A stretch of 64,000 nt of DNA from assembly GCF_019112545.1 (NCBI RefSeq), contig NW_025064885.1:1620419-1684418 (forward strand), written 5' to 3'. The DNA comes from Guyanagaster necrorhizus (lineage: Eukaryota > Basidiomycota > Agaricomycetes > Agaricales > Physalacriaceae). The notes under the pieces were generated by a model. The model was given only the letters and a program-made list of their open reading frames with translations. It had not been told where the DNA came from and did no database searches. Within the stretch, counting starts at the first letter, position 1. Every line of letters begins with the position of its first letter. Positions 11,486 to 22,454 of this stretch are shown here, piece by piece. The translations under genes and the position numbers were made by a program.

Positions 11486-11948
11486 ATGCTATGGACGCTA
11501 GCGCGACGTGACCTAGCAAGCCTAATCAAGCGGGCGATACCCGCTTCGAATACGCCTCCCTCATTGTCGAAGAATCCCGGTAACTTATACGAGGTCCTCT
11601 CCCGGACACCACTAGGCGGTGTGGGCAGGCATGTATACCAGACACGGTGGACGAGCAAGAAGATACCAGATTGCTACTGGAAGGTCACCAAGACACAGTT
11701 CAAGTGCGAGGGAAAGCATGGCAAAGCATGGGGGTTGCTCTTCTGGAAGGGTGCGCTGCTTCCCTATCCTTGCTTTTATGACGAGACGCTCAAGCTTTGG
11801 TCCAGGAAAACAGGTCAGCGAACAGCCGGAACGGATAAGAGGTAGTCTGAAGTACTCATGGAACGAGGGTCGCTCAGAGGGCATATGGGACTACGAAAAT
11901 CTAAATACCAAGCCCACGAAAAAGGCTAAACCTAAAACTAGTGAGTGA
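11486..11948 (+). CDS. MRPS34: mitochondrial small-subunit ribosomal protein MRPS34 family
   Basis: Mitoribosome small-subunit protein. The spliced product starts MLWTLARRDLASLIKRAIPA, a plausible mitochondrial targeting region. The family signature follows: TRWTSKKIPDCYWKVTKT, then GKHGKAWGLLFWKG and ERIRGSLKYSW. This matches the CYWxxTxx...HGKAWGxxxxKG pattern of MRPS34. There is one intron, about 11750-11811 (after the first base of the Gly codon of FWKG; acceptor ...GGTCCAG before GA AAA CAG). The tail is lysine-rich (NTKPTKKAKPKTSE). It lies head-to-head with the GatC-like gene, with start codons 46 bp apart, or overlapping if the upstream GatC ATG is used. Confidence 0.85.
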
Positions 11949-12084
11949 GCCAGGCGCGTATCCCTGCACAAGTAACTGATGTTCTTAAGACGCTAGTGGT
12001 TATTGATTTCAGATCTATGCGTGATCCAGTGACAAGCGTAAATGAAAGTAATATGCTTAAGATGGGTTCATATACATTCTCTGT

Positions 12085-13213
12085 TCATATTGTGATACCA
12101 CGGTAGGTGAGGACCTGGTCAGCCATACGCTTTGCCTGCCCAGATGTGAACTGATTCATGCAGCTGTCGTAAGTGTAGTCCATGTAGTTGTCTGAAACCA
12201 AACAAAAATTTTAGCGACATTCCACATGGACGAGCATACGAGACTCACGGATGGGGTCAACACCTCCACCAGAACAGGTGTCTCGCCCGGTTGGGCAACC
12301 TGGAAGACAAGTCAGTCCCCAATCATCAGACATAATCAAAACTCTGCGTACCGAAGGCAGGTGAAGCCTCAGGGGGGGTGTCGTCAACCAAGTCTCCAGC
12401 GCCAATGCAGCCATCTTGGAACGTATGGTACAGACCAACCCAGTGACCAGCCTCGTGCGTTAAAGTCCGGCCCTTATTGTACTTGGTAGTGCTTCCACCG
12501 GGAACAGAAGAGAAGAGAATGACGACCCCGTCATCCTGAGGTGCGCCGCTGTAGCTGTATGGGAAGGTGGAGTACCCGAGAAGACCAACACCAGTGCCAG
12601 AGGTGAAACTGTAGAGGCATTGCAGTGAGACGCAGTACATACCTACAGTTTTATCTTCGGACGTACCCGACAGTGTAAACGTTGAGGTCATTTCCGCCCC
12701 CGACTCTCAAGGCTTGTTTCATCGCAGTTTGCTGAGAACTGTCAGGGCCGACGTTCGCAAACCAATCCGAGTTGATCGTGTAGTCAGTACCAGCGAGAAC
12801 CCAAGAAATGCTAGTATTGGCATAGTCCGCATTCATAACACTAATTGAATCCGCGATCTGGGATGCCCTGTAAGTTTTAAACACAGATACTTAGTGGACG
12901 CACTTAAACATGTAGCAGGTCTGACATACGGAAGATATCCACCACTTATAGTGCTGTCTTGGGCGATAACGTGCCAGTACAGGTTGATGCTGGTAGGCTG
13001 GGCCGACGCTGAAATTTTGTTCTCGAGAAAATGCCCCTCAGCAGCAGCTCGTCGTTCATCGGAGATATACGTTCCACATGCTCTGTGATAAAGGCTCAAT
13101 CATATAAGACGAATGAAAGAGCGCAATACTTACCTGCCAGTTCCGTTGAGAGCAAGGCGAGTTGCAACTGCACTAGAAGCACTGAGGACGGCGACGGCAA
13201 GAAGACCGTACAT
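12085..13213 (-). CDS. secreted metalloprotease, pappalysin-like M43B family (MEP1-type)
   Basis: Extracellular zinc endopeptidase. The start (ATG 13211-13213) gives [20 protein letters not shown], a signal peptide. The zinc site is [13 protein letters not shown], i.e. HExxHxxGxxH with the third His. Downstream [10 protein letters not shown] supplies the Met-turn methionine typical of the M43 metzincin fold. Cysteines in [18 protein letters not shown] and SCMNQF fit the conserved disulfides. Introns: about 13073-13135 after NGTGR, about 12868-12926, about 12601-12662 ([14 protein letters not shown]), about 12294-12354 and about 12190-12250. The stop is TGA 12085-12087. The length of about 285 residues matches secreted fungal MEP1 proteases. 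It probably has a nutritional role. The neighbours give no further clue. Confidence 0.9.
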
Positions 13214-15292
13214 CGTTCAAGAGATGGACAAGGGGGGACGATGTAAAAGTTCTAATCCTATAGATTCGTGCCTTTTAAACGTTACTCGACAAGATGGTCG
13301 CCGCGAGGTGGAATCAGGATATCAAATCCCCAACATGTGGAACCGAGAACGTAAGACGAAGACAACTGTTGATATGAACAGCAGATCGACGTTGAAGGCG
13401 CTTTTGCCTCAAGGAAGGATCAGAGAAGATTCACAGATCCGGTAGACTCGACAAGGCTTATCTCTATTATTATGTCACGCAGATCAGATGTGCTGGTGCA
13501 TTGACTCCAGTCTTGCTCTTTATTGAAACGATCTTGTTTAATAACATCAAAGGAGGACGATGTCGAGTGGTGCTTCCATGACTTGGCATCGAACAACCAT
13601 ATAGATGTGGCCCGCAGAGGCTTGAAAAACCTACCGAAATCACCTGTCATAGTGAACCAAAAGTTGGGTGTTGAGAGGAAGAAGTCGCATGGTATGATCG
13701 AGAATTCGAAAAGAATAATATATGGCGTTAAGAGTCAGGGTGACTATGTCGTAATCACCCACCCGAGAGGGAAAGCCGAACACTTGTAGAGAATGTAAAT
13801 CATTGCTAAGAGAGGAGAGCGTTATTGCAGCGTCTTCGTATCAAAACGATACGTCACCTCGACATCTACGTCAGTGTAACCAAGTGGTTCGTTGGGTTCT
13901 GTTCCTGGCATGCTCTCATTCGCATGCGGCTCTCGCACGGATATTGGTCGACAGCGTTGTGGGGGGGTGCAAGCAGATAGAGTAGAATAATCTTGCGGTC
14001 CATCCTTGAATCGCTCTCACCACGACCAGGCCAATTGTCGAGAGTAGCAAAGCACCATGTGGAGATTGACAAAGAATTCGCAACTGTGAAATAGTAAATC
14101 AAGACACTTCTGTCACGATATGTATGAGAATGGACCAAGATTGGATTAACAACCCTTCACCCTCATGTTCATGACTGACACCGGCAAAGATATTGCTCCG
14201 TATGAGTGTCGTTTCTTGTCGTAAATCGTAGCACGCTTGGTCTTCGCCGAAAACTGACTTCCGCACGACGTCTAAGTGTCGATCCAGACACACAATATAT
14301 GTCGATAGATTAGCAGGTGCATTTGCCAATGATGATAGCAAATTTACAATGCGCCGGCTTTATAGATATTTGAGGTGCTCGTAACTGTGAATTATGTATG
14401 CCGGCTTGGCTGCATCGTCAGGTGGTCAGACAATCTAAAGGAAGAAGGGTGCAACTCAGTAGTCACCCATCCACAGGGCAAAGGTAGGAGATAGTCAGAG
14501 AGAAGATTATATAAATGCACATTCAGAAGCGTTCTGCCACAGCAGAACCTTCAGTCACAGAAAAAATAATTAAAAAGGAACATTCTGGTTCATCACAGGT
14601 GGGTGGTGTGATCAGAGAGAAGAATGGACTCACCATTTCACGTCGGTCACGCAAAGGGCCTGACTGTGTCCGCTGCACGCTTCGGACAGCTGCTGGGAAA
14701 GTTAACAGCGGCCCAACCAACGCCACCGATACACGGACGTGATGTATTCGTAGCTACAGATTGTTCCTTGAACTGGGCGTGGTGACGAGACAAGGTGCAC
14801 ATCTTGATCCCCCCAAAAAAACTCAAGAAAGGTCCAGCATTCACGGTTGGCTGTAAGAAAAGCATAGTGGCACAGTAACGCATTGCAAACACAACTTCGG
14901 CGGCAGTAGGTCGGAAATATTCTGTGACAAGAGTATGCTGGTGCAGTTAAGAGAGTTAATTCCGGTATACAGAGACAAGGTGGCCTTAGAATACTTGCAG
15001 CGCTGGCTAGCCGCCAAGCTGCAGACGTTGCTGTACTAAACGAGGTCAAGGAGAGAGCTGTGTAATTTGAAATTGCATTTCAAGTCATGTGATAGCCGTC
15101 GGGACTCGGCCCCGGGTCTGTACGACGTCGGCTGTCCACCGTTGTTGGTCGTCTCGACGAGGGTGATACAGAGCTGATATACAAAGCTTCACGGCTTGAG
15201 GCGCATTTCCTCCCCCCCACCACCTCACCTCGAATACTGATTACGTATAATGCTCGTCCACAACATTCCAGTTACCAGCTCATCCCTGCGCA
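13214..15292. other. gene-poor intergenic stretch of 2.1 kb
   Basis: No gene can be supported. Frames up to about 115 codons exist (for example 14702-15049 minus, 14099-14341 minus) but none has a domain match I recognise. Two related short segments occur at about 13737-13775 and 14445-14484, both with GGGTG...CACCC arms followed by a purine-rich AGGG.AAAG. An inverted repeat CGTATC-aaaac-GATACG lies at about 13836-13852. A homopolymer-rich spot (ccccccaaaaaaact) lies near 14810. Confidence 0.4.
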
Positions 15293-16768
15293 ATGCGCCG
15301 TGTCTCCCTAATTTCTACGTCCGCGTCGACGGTAGGGGGATCCCCTACCAAACCCTGGCATGCCGCGAGAACCATGATAGAAATTGTGCCGGATCTCGAG
15401 CTGGAACGCCAGCTGAAGAAAGTCGTTGATGGATTTTGGATCGATGCGAGAGAATTTCTCGAGCAGTCTGGTTACAAGATCCACCCCAAGTATGACCCAA
15501 CATGGACGCCCACAACGGAACTCGAGGAGAAAGAAGCAGATGTCCTTCTCCCAGTACGTTACCCTCTACTTACAGTCATCTTTGTTTGCTCAAGGCGTTT
15601 GGAAGCGTTTTACCCTTGCCTCTGCTGTACGCTTGAAAAACAATGAGCCTGTAATCTTGAAGCAAATCGAGATAAACACTTCAGAATTCGAGTTGGCGGT
15701 ATTCTTTTCCAGTCCACCTCTATCGACTGATCCTCGAAACCACTGCGTTCCGATTTATGACGTTCTACAATTTGGCAAATACGGCATTATTGTGATGCCG
15801 CAACTGAGACTATTCAACGATGCTCCCTTTGATACAGTGGGAGAAGTACTCGAGTGTTTTCGTCAGATATTCGAGGTCAGTGATACAATTGCCCTTACTG
15901 ACACAGGTTCTAAAATGTAACTATCCCAACAGGGTGTTCAATTCATGCATCAGCATCATGTTGCCCATCGGTATACAGCTCTCCGTTCACCCAAAACGAA
16001 AGCCACTGATGTTCAACTTATAGTGATTGCACTCTGCGGAACATTATGATGGATCCTACAAAGATGTACCCCAAAGGTTTTCATCCGGGGAGGCCTTGGA
16101 TGGCAGCGGACTACAGCGAGTTTGTGTCCCCTAGGCTTACCCGGGCTCAATGCTGGCCCAGATACTACCTCATCGACTTCGGCCAGTCTAGGCGCTATGA
16201 CTCTCCTGCAGGGATCCCAGATGAGCCCGTGGTATGTGGTGAAGACAAGACAGCGCCCGAACACCACGATGAAAGCCGGGACAGTTGTAATCCTTTTCCC
16301 ACAGACATCTACTACCTTGGAAATATTCTCAGAGAGTACTTCATCGATGTGCGTGTTCTAAGCCATGTTCACGATTCGCCTGCTGAATGTCTTACCCCTC
16401 AGACCACCAAGTACGGTCACGACAGAAGACTAGGTCTAGAATTTTTACGTCCTCTAATGCAAGAAATGGTGCAGGATGATCCCACTCAACGCCCTACTAT
16501 CGACGAGGTGGTTAAACGATTTCATGACTTGACCCAGTCTCTCAGCTACCTGCACCTTAGGTCCTTAGTGCAGCTATCGGATGCCACTTCGATATGCTAT
16601 CCCATAGACCACTTTGGGCGATGGATGAAATTCACGATGACGCTGAAACCGCCACTTCCCAGGGATACCCCACCACCCATAGCCGCGTTATCTCCTGATC
16701 TACGTGACTTTTATACCCAAAATCGAGATAGTGGTTTGAATCTCAGCTTTTCTTCTAGTTTTTCATGA
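15293..16768 (+). CDS. protein kinase-like protein, basidiomycete-type family
   Basis: The spliced protein has the C-lobe landmarks of an active kinase: HHVAHRDCTLRNIMMD (HRD catalytic loop with Asn), YYLIDFGQSR (DFG) and EDKTAPEHHD (APE-like). An F-helix-like DIYYLGNILREYF and DDPTQRPTIDEVVKRF follow. A candidate beta-3 lysine is in EPVILKQIEI. I cannot see a canonical glycine-rich loop. The N-terminal portion IEIVPDLELERQLKKVVDGF lies before the kinase fold. Introns: one at 15554 (end ambiguous, 15575 or 15605), about 15872-15932, about 15971-16022 and about 16349-16402. The extra C-terminal segment after helix I is serine-rich. Such divergent kinases are expanded in mushroom fungi; the substrate is unknown. 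Confidence 0.75.
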
Positions 16769-17226
16769 TCCCTGCTTTACGCCTTTCGTTAGAGTGTATG
16801 ACCAGCCTATACCTACGCCTTTACACACTGGACTGTTGGACTTTACATATGCATTCATATGTCTACACATACCCGGGATCGATACGTTGTTTCTAGTTAT
16901 TTACCTCATAGCGGACAGTTTGTATCATCTGCTAAAACATACCTATACGGATCTCCTCATCAAGGATGTTAGCACGATACTCTTTGGACAGAAATGCTTC
17001 CGAGGATGAATCTATTGTATGCCCTCAACGACATGTCTATCAATGCCATTACAACGGTCGCTGGATAACGACATCATTAGCTTCTCTTCCGAAAATTTCA
17101 ACCACCTGTAATTTTTCTGTTCGCACATCTTAGTCTACTGAACACGCCTGGCTCTTCAACTTCGTAAGGACAGGGTGGCCAAATGGGCACAGCGAAAAAG
17201 CACTGAAAACGAGATAAATCGTCACA
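16769..17226. other. convergent intergenic region
   Basis: About 460 bp between the stop codons of the kinase-like gene and imp2. It holds both 3' ends. A 71-codon frame (16794-17009) is hydrophobic but has no recognisable features. Confidence 0.45.
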
Positions 17227-18011
17227 CTACCAGCGTGCCGGGATAACTCTCGATTCGCGCCATTTTTCCCTTTCAACGGCAGCCACAGCAGCTCTGTGTT
17301 CCGGACTACCTCTAGTCAAGCGACCGAGATGTCGCACTGAAGGTGTCTGTAGCGAACCGATACGGCTTAAGGGCCAGACGATGAACAGCACCTTGGCCTC
17401 GATCAACGCAGCTGGTATCTACGCATTTTAATGAGAATCAGCAAGAGAGAGCGAGAATCCACACACTGGGCCAAAGGTGTTACTATCGTCGCTATGGTAT
17501 GGGTCGTCACCTAGAACAGATGAACGATTAACGCGACTAATATGAAAATGAGAGCACACCTTCCACCCAGACATGTCCCTCTGGAACACATACTTGAGGA
17601 TGAGGATACGGCGGCAGTGTTTCCACTATATCACCTTCCTTAGCAATGACTCGCTTCACCATGAAGCGTTTTGGGTCTATCGGAGAGCTAGATCGCGCTC
17701 AAAACGTCTACACACGGAATGAAGACTGAACACACAACAGGGTAACGATATCTCCTCGTTTAAAATTGGCTCTAGCCTGCATTGAAACCCTGTCGAGTAA
17801 TGCAAAGTCATGCCAGAGCTGATTCTCGTCTGGATTGATTGTAGGCTGGAAGCAAAGCATTAATGCGCGTCGAATGGGAGTAAGCCGGACTAACCTGCAT
17901 GCTTCTCCCTGTAATCTTGGTTATGGGGTAGAAACGTGCAATTAAGAATGGAATAGGCGCATATATGAGCAGACGGAGCTGGCTGCGAAGTAACAACGAA
18001 ATGAAGGGCAT
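17227..18011 (-). CDS. imp2: mitochondrial inner membrane peptidase subunit 2 (Imp2, S26 family)
   Basis: Catalytic subunit of the IMP complex, which removes sorting signals of intermembrane-space proteins. The N-terminus has a membrane segment (LRLLIYAPIPFLIARFYP). The serine motif ITGRSMQPTINPDEN follows, with Ser as nucleophile. Next come RGDIVTLSPIDPKRFMVKRVIA, with the general-base Lys in VKRVIA, then PEGHVWVEGDDPYHSDDSNTFGP and ALIEAKVLFIVWPLSRIG, all classic IMP2 motifs. Introns: about 17846-17894, about 17696-17742 (acceptor ...GATCTAG before C TCT CCG), about 17507-17561 and about 17423-17468. A second in-frame ATG at 18036-18038 would add nine residues (MLFCYLDAF). The stop is TAG 17227-17229. 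Confidence 0.9.
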
Positions 18012-18109
18012 GAATGCATCAAGGTAACAGAACAGCAATTACATTTAGTCAGCAAATGAAATTTACACGAAAGTACATGTCTACAAGTATCGTATATCCT
18101 TCCCAGCAC

Positions 18110-19134
18110 TCAAATGTCGTCCATTCCGAAGTCAATCTCAACCTTTTCACCTGGCTTGAATGCAGGAAGTCCTGATAAAATGTGAGCAAACCATAAGAAA
18201 GAGAAAAATAAAATAGGCGTACCAAGGTAAGGGCAACTTGCGCACCTAAACGCATCACCGAGGTAACAGTTCCCACAGCTGCTAGTCGCCTTTGGTGTGC
18301 TGTTAATCAGCTTCTCCCTTTCCTCCCGCGACATGGCCCGTGCCCCGCCATCCTCCGAGCCGTCAACGACAACGACTTGGCTCTGCTTGAGCTCCTCTGC
18401 CTCCAGCTCAGCCAGTCCACAAGTACAATTCTTACACGCTTTCTTTCTCCGTGGCCCCGTCGAAGCTGTGACAGGCTCGCATGGCCGCGCCTTGTCTGAA
18501 TCCGTCAAGAGTGCCTCTGCGTCAATCGGCGGGGTCCCCGGTGTGCTCAGCGTCCACAGTGCTTTCTTTGCACCAGAATTTGTCTTTTTTCGTAGGGGAA
18601 GTAATAATGGTGGATTCACAGAGTCGGCTTTTTTGAGTGGAACAGTCGCAGCAAGCGCATGCACTGGCTTTTGGGCAATGAGAGTGGATGGAGAAGTTAC
18701 TGAGAGGATCGTGAAACCGCTTAGGGTCACCTCCGACGGGACCTTGGAGTCGAGAGAGATGTTGTGTAGGTGCAACGTACCCAATGGTATCAGGGACGAG
18801 AGCAACTGAGATAGCAGGGAAGAAATGTTGGGTAGGAGACCATCGTAGTCGGTGGATGAGAGAGCAACGTGAATCGATGAGTACGTTGAGGCCACCAGTG
18901 AGGTAGCTGTTAGATTATCAGTGCTCTATATAACCCTAGCACACAAAACGAACCTCCATCGACTATTCTGTCAAGCATCTGCCGGTCGACCTTCCTCGAC
19001 GCTTCCAGCTCCATTACCATCGACTGATACTGTCCATCAAGAGCCGTCGCTGGAGATCCGACGGCGAGAGCTGGGCCCTTTACTGGTGTTGGTGCCGGAG
19101 GCACATACGCTGAATACACAGCAGTAGGAGACAT
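18110..19134 (-). CDS. dre2: Fe-S cluster assembly protein Dre2 (anamorsin/CIAPIN1)
   Basis: Electron carrier of cytosolic Fe-S cluster assembly; it works with the diflavin reductase Tah18. The start is ATG 19132-19134 ([15 protein letters not shown]). The N-terminal methyltransferase-like half is degenerate ([24 protein letters not shown]). The C-terminal cluster-binding part is clear: [13 protein letters not shown], the four-cysteine motif for one cluster (the earlier Cys lies in KARPCEP), and [19 protein letters not shown], the twin CX2C pair. The end [20 protein letters not shown] is also diagnostic. Introns: about 18906-18952 and about 18170-18222. It lies 98 bp downstream of the imp2 start on the same strand. 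Confidence 0.95.
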
Positions 19135-19430
19135 GCTGGACGGTGGAAAGGAAGAGAGGGATGAAGAAATGAAGCGGAAAGCAAGTCCGAAAACGAAGAT
19201 CGGCCGAGACACTGTGGAGTCTGAAAATTCCGAATTCTTTTTCTCCTTTTCATTATTCTTATTTCCATTGCTGACAATTCCATTCGCACTGGGCTCAAGC
19301 GCTTATTAACATTCTTGTCATCGACATCACTCAGCATTAAGGAAGTATTGTAGTCAGTATCACGAATACAATGTCCAGTATTATACATCTCGACAAGAAG
19401 GGAAAGCCAGAGTCCTTCGGACGCCGACAC

Positions 19431-20649
19431 TTACTGCCCATCGGTAGGAGGATGAGGAACCATGTGCGGGGGGAGCTCTGTTAGCATAGGTGGAGGCATA
19501 AGAGCCGTCCTTATTCGGATCAGCATCATCCTGTACCATTCTTGGTCAGCACCAGCCTTCTCTTGCTCCGTCGTAACCGCCTGTAGATGGCCAATCTCCT
19601 TGACCCAAGCATGATACCAGTTCACGTTGCCATGTTCATCAAGTTCCATATTTTCGTCGGGTAATATTGGCATGGGTCCTGGGACGGGTGGTGGGATACC
19701 GAACATAAAGCTGGGATCAAACCTGCCAAAAAAAACTGAGATCAAGCGTCAACATGGTAATGACACTACGCACGGAGGAGGAGGATAAGTCTGAGGAAAA
19801 GACGATTGGGATTGTTGACTGGCATCTCCCTCGGGCGAAACGTATTGGGCATGAGGATCCTCATAGCTATCGGTCGCATGGTTCTCCATTTCTTGAACCT
19901 CCTCCGAACTGCGCCCTTTGCCTCCCTTCTTGTTATACTTCTTCCTCACACGATGCACGCCAGTACGTGGGTCGACATTCTCGTTGACCGTCCAATAGGA
20001 GCCTTTGCCCCGGTCAGTGAGCGGACGAGGCACCTTCTCAAAGCACGGATTCAGTGAGAGGTTGTGTCGGACTGAGTTCTACGTAAAAGAATGTCAGCAT
20101 GAAGAATTTGTGATGATAGGTGTAAATATGGCCAGCCAAACATCAACAAGGCATCGCGGTCAGGCGCGGGTCGCCATATTTGATGCCAACCGTCGATCAC
20201 ACAATTACCGGCGACTGGACCCTTCTGACGAGAGGAAATGTTTGAAATACTTACTTTCCAGCCATTTGGCGCGGAACGGAAATAGGGAAACTAAGAACAG
20301 TCAGAATTGTGGCACAAGCAGAGGATCGACGTACCCTGGATTCGATAGCGTAGTAAATATCTTCCAAGAGCAACCGCTGGTTAGGTGACCCTTTGATAGC
20401 GTACCTATACAATTCAATCAAGATCTGCGAAAGCTTCCTACGACGCAGCACGACGCACCGAATCAATGTTGAATATGGATAGAACGGCTTTGTTCCCGGC
20501 GGCCCATCCCTCAATGAATCAAGGTTAATCGGCAAGCCTCCAGTAATCTGCACATCGTTCTCTGGTTCCGGAGGTGGCTGATAATATACAGACATATCTT
20601 CCTGCGGCTGTTCCCCCAAGTCTCCCAAGATCGTCATTGTTTGTGCCAT
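19431..20649 (-). CDS. forkhead transcription factor, tandem copy 1
   Basis: Sequence-specific DNA-binding regulator. The forkhead domain reads [20 protein letters not shown] then [37 protein letters not shown] and [16 protein letters not shown], with recognition helix [10 protein letters not shown] intact. The preceding [16 protein letters not shown] is shared word for word with copy 2. The C-terminal half contains [20 protein letters not shown] and [14 protein letters not shown], also shared. The first ATG is 20647-20649 ([12 protein letters not shown]); the open frame extends upstream only to TTG. Three introns lie inside the DNA-binding domain, at the same positions as in copy 2, the third about 180 nt long. 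The stop TAA overlaps a GTAAGT sequence, so a further small exon cannot be excluded. Confidence 0.9.
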
Positions 20650-20673
20650 TAGATTGTTTCGAAAAATAACCAA

Positions 20674-21165
20674 GAATACAGTAGTAAATCCTGAATTTGA
20701 CGGGCGTTTAGTGAGAGCTGGGGCGTCGATGATGGAAGGTGAATCAACGAGGCCAAGTGGGGCTTATGTCAGACTCGCCGTGGGAAAGGCTGGACACAGC
20801 GCACGGACCGTGCAGGACATAACGGGCTATTGAGCGAGAGATGGAGAACTTGAAAGAGCATCGAACCAAGAGGAGAAAGGGGAAGAGGGAGCAAGAGGAC
20901 GTAGTGTGTCTACAGCCACTGGGTTCAACATTTGCCGATAATATTTATCAAAGACAGGAAAACCCGACCAAGCAAATAAACAGCAACGTCAGTCCTTCAC
21001 AATCATGGCATTTCAGTCTCTCTACCGATTGAGTTCAATAAAATCCACTATCCATAGTACCATAGAAACCGCAACAATTAGGCGTACAATAGCGAAAAAA
21101 AAAAAAGAAAGCATATCCACAGCGACAGAGAACACGAATAAATGTTAATGAAGAGCTTTCCCTTC
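20674..21165. promoter_or_regulatory. region between the forkhead copies, upstream of copy 1
   Basis: It holds the promoter of copy 1 and the 3' end of copy 2. Three blocks recur, in the same order, upstream of copy 2: about 20764-20810 (ttatgtcagac, cgtgggaaa, gcgcacggacc), 20914-20931 (18 identical bases, agccactgggttcaacat) and about 20960-20980 (accaagcaaataaa). No open frame of note. Confidence 0.5.
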
Positions 21166-22454
21166 CTACTGCACCTGTTGCGCTACCTGAATCTGACTTT
21201 GGTCCTCCGGAGCATGAGCCGGGATCATGTGGGGAGGCATTTGAAGCGTTCCATCCGGCCCCAAAGGCATGGGAGGCATCAGCGCGGACCGAACCTTGAA
21301 GAGCATCATCCGGAACCATTCCTGGTCAGCCCCAGCTTTCTCTTGCTCTTGTGTAACTTGCTGTAGGTGACCGATCTCCTTCAACCAAGCATGATGCCAA
21401 TTGATGTTACCATGCTCATCCATCTCAAGACCCTCGTCTGGTGAGATAGGCATAGGCATAGGAAATCGCATGCCAGCCATCATAGGGAAATTGGGATCAA
21501 AACTATTCGGATGTCAGCATGGGTAAACACAGATCGAATGAGTGGCACCTACGGGGCAGGGTACGGTGGAAAGGGCGCTGGTGGAACCCTGTTGGGACTG
21601 CCATCATTGTCGGGCCCTGGCATAGGAGGGGTACCATATGCATTCGGATCTTCGAAGCCTGAAGGTGGCTGGTAGTCTCCGTCACCGCCATCTGACTTGT
21701 TTCCGCTCCCTGCCTTCGCTCCCTTCGTCTTCTTCTTGCGAACACGATGCACACCTGTCCGGGGGTCGACACTGTCATTTACCACCCAATAGGAGCCTTT
21801 GCCTCGGTCGGTGAGCGGACGGGGAAGCTTCTCAAAACAGGGATTCAAGGATAGGTTGTGGCGAACAGAATTCTGCAAGACGAAAAAAGGTGTGTCAGCA
21901 ATCGGTGTGTATCGCACGCCTGTCGAAAACAACAAATAGGGCCAGTCAAGCATCAACAGCGCGACGCGTCTCGCACCATCAAATACGAATACATATAATT
22001 GTCCTAAACGTAACAAATGTAGGGTAAATCATGGTAAGCTCACCTTCCACCCAGCCGGTGCCGTTCGAAAATAGGGGAACTGAACAGGCTGTTAGACCTT
22101 GCGACTGGACTAGATTGCATGCCACGTACCCGAGACTCAATAGCATAGTAAATGTCTTCGAGCAGAAGCTTTTGATTGGGTGAACCTTTGATGGCATAGC
22201 TACAGGCAATAGAGTGAAGACTGAGCAGGCTGGATTCTAAGAGAGCACCGCACCCACCGAATGAGCGTCGAATACGGGTAGAATGGTTTCGTGCCAGGCG
22301 GGCCGTCTCGAAGGGAATCCAAGTTGATGGGCAGCCCGCCCGTCAGCGTCGAATCGTCAGTGCTTGTGTAGTAGGCCTCGTCCATGGCGCCTTCCTGCTG
22401 TTGGTCACCCATCATAGGCTGCTGCATGAGCTGTTGCTGAGATTCCATGTCCAT
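21166..22454 (-). CDS. forkhead transcription factor, tandem copy 2
   Basis: Paralogue of the neighbouring forkhead gene. The domain reads [57 protein letters not shown] and [19 protein letters not shown]. The N-terminus is glutamine/methionine-rich ([20 protein letters not shown]) where copy 1 differs. The linker after the domain is lysine-rich and then glycine/proline-rich. The C-terminal block [20 protein letters not shown] and [20 protein letters not shown] parallels copy 1, and the tail [11 protein letters not shown] is unique. The start is ATG 22452-22454; the stop TAG 21166-21168. Introns match copy 1 in place and phase, including the unusually long third one (about 21874-22044). Strong conservation of the domain and C-terminal block suggests both copies are functional. 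Confidence 0.92.

Noticed and set aside
20650..20673. upstream start of forkhead copy 1 (VIFRNNL)
   Set aside because: The initiating codon would be TTG; ATG 20647-20649 is preferred.
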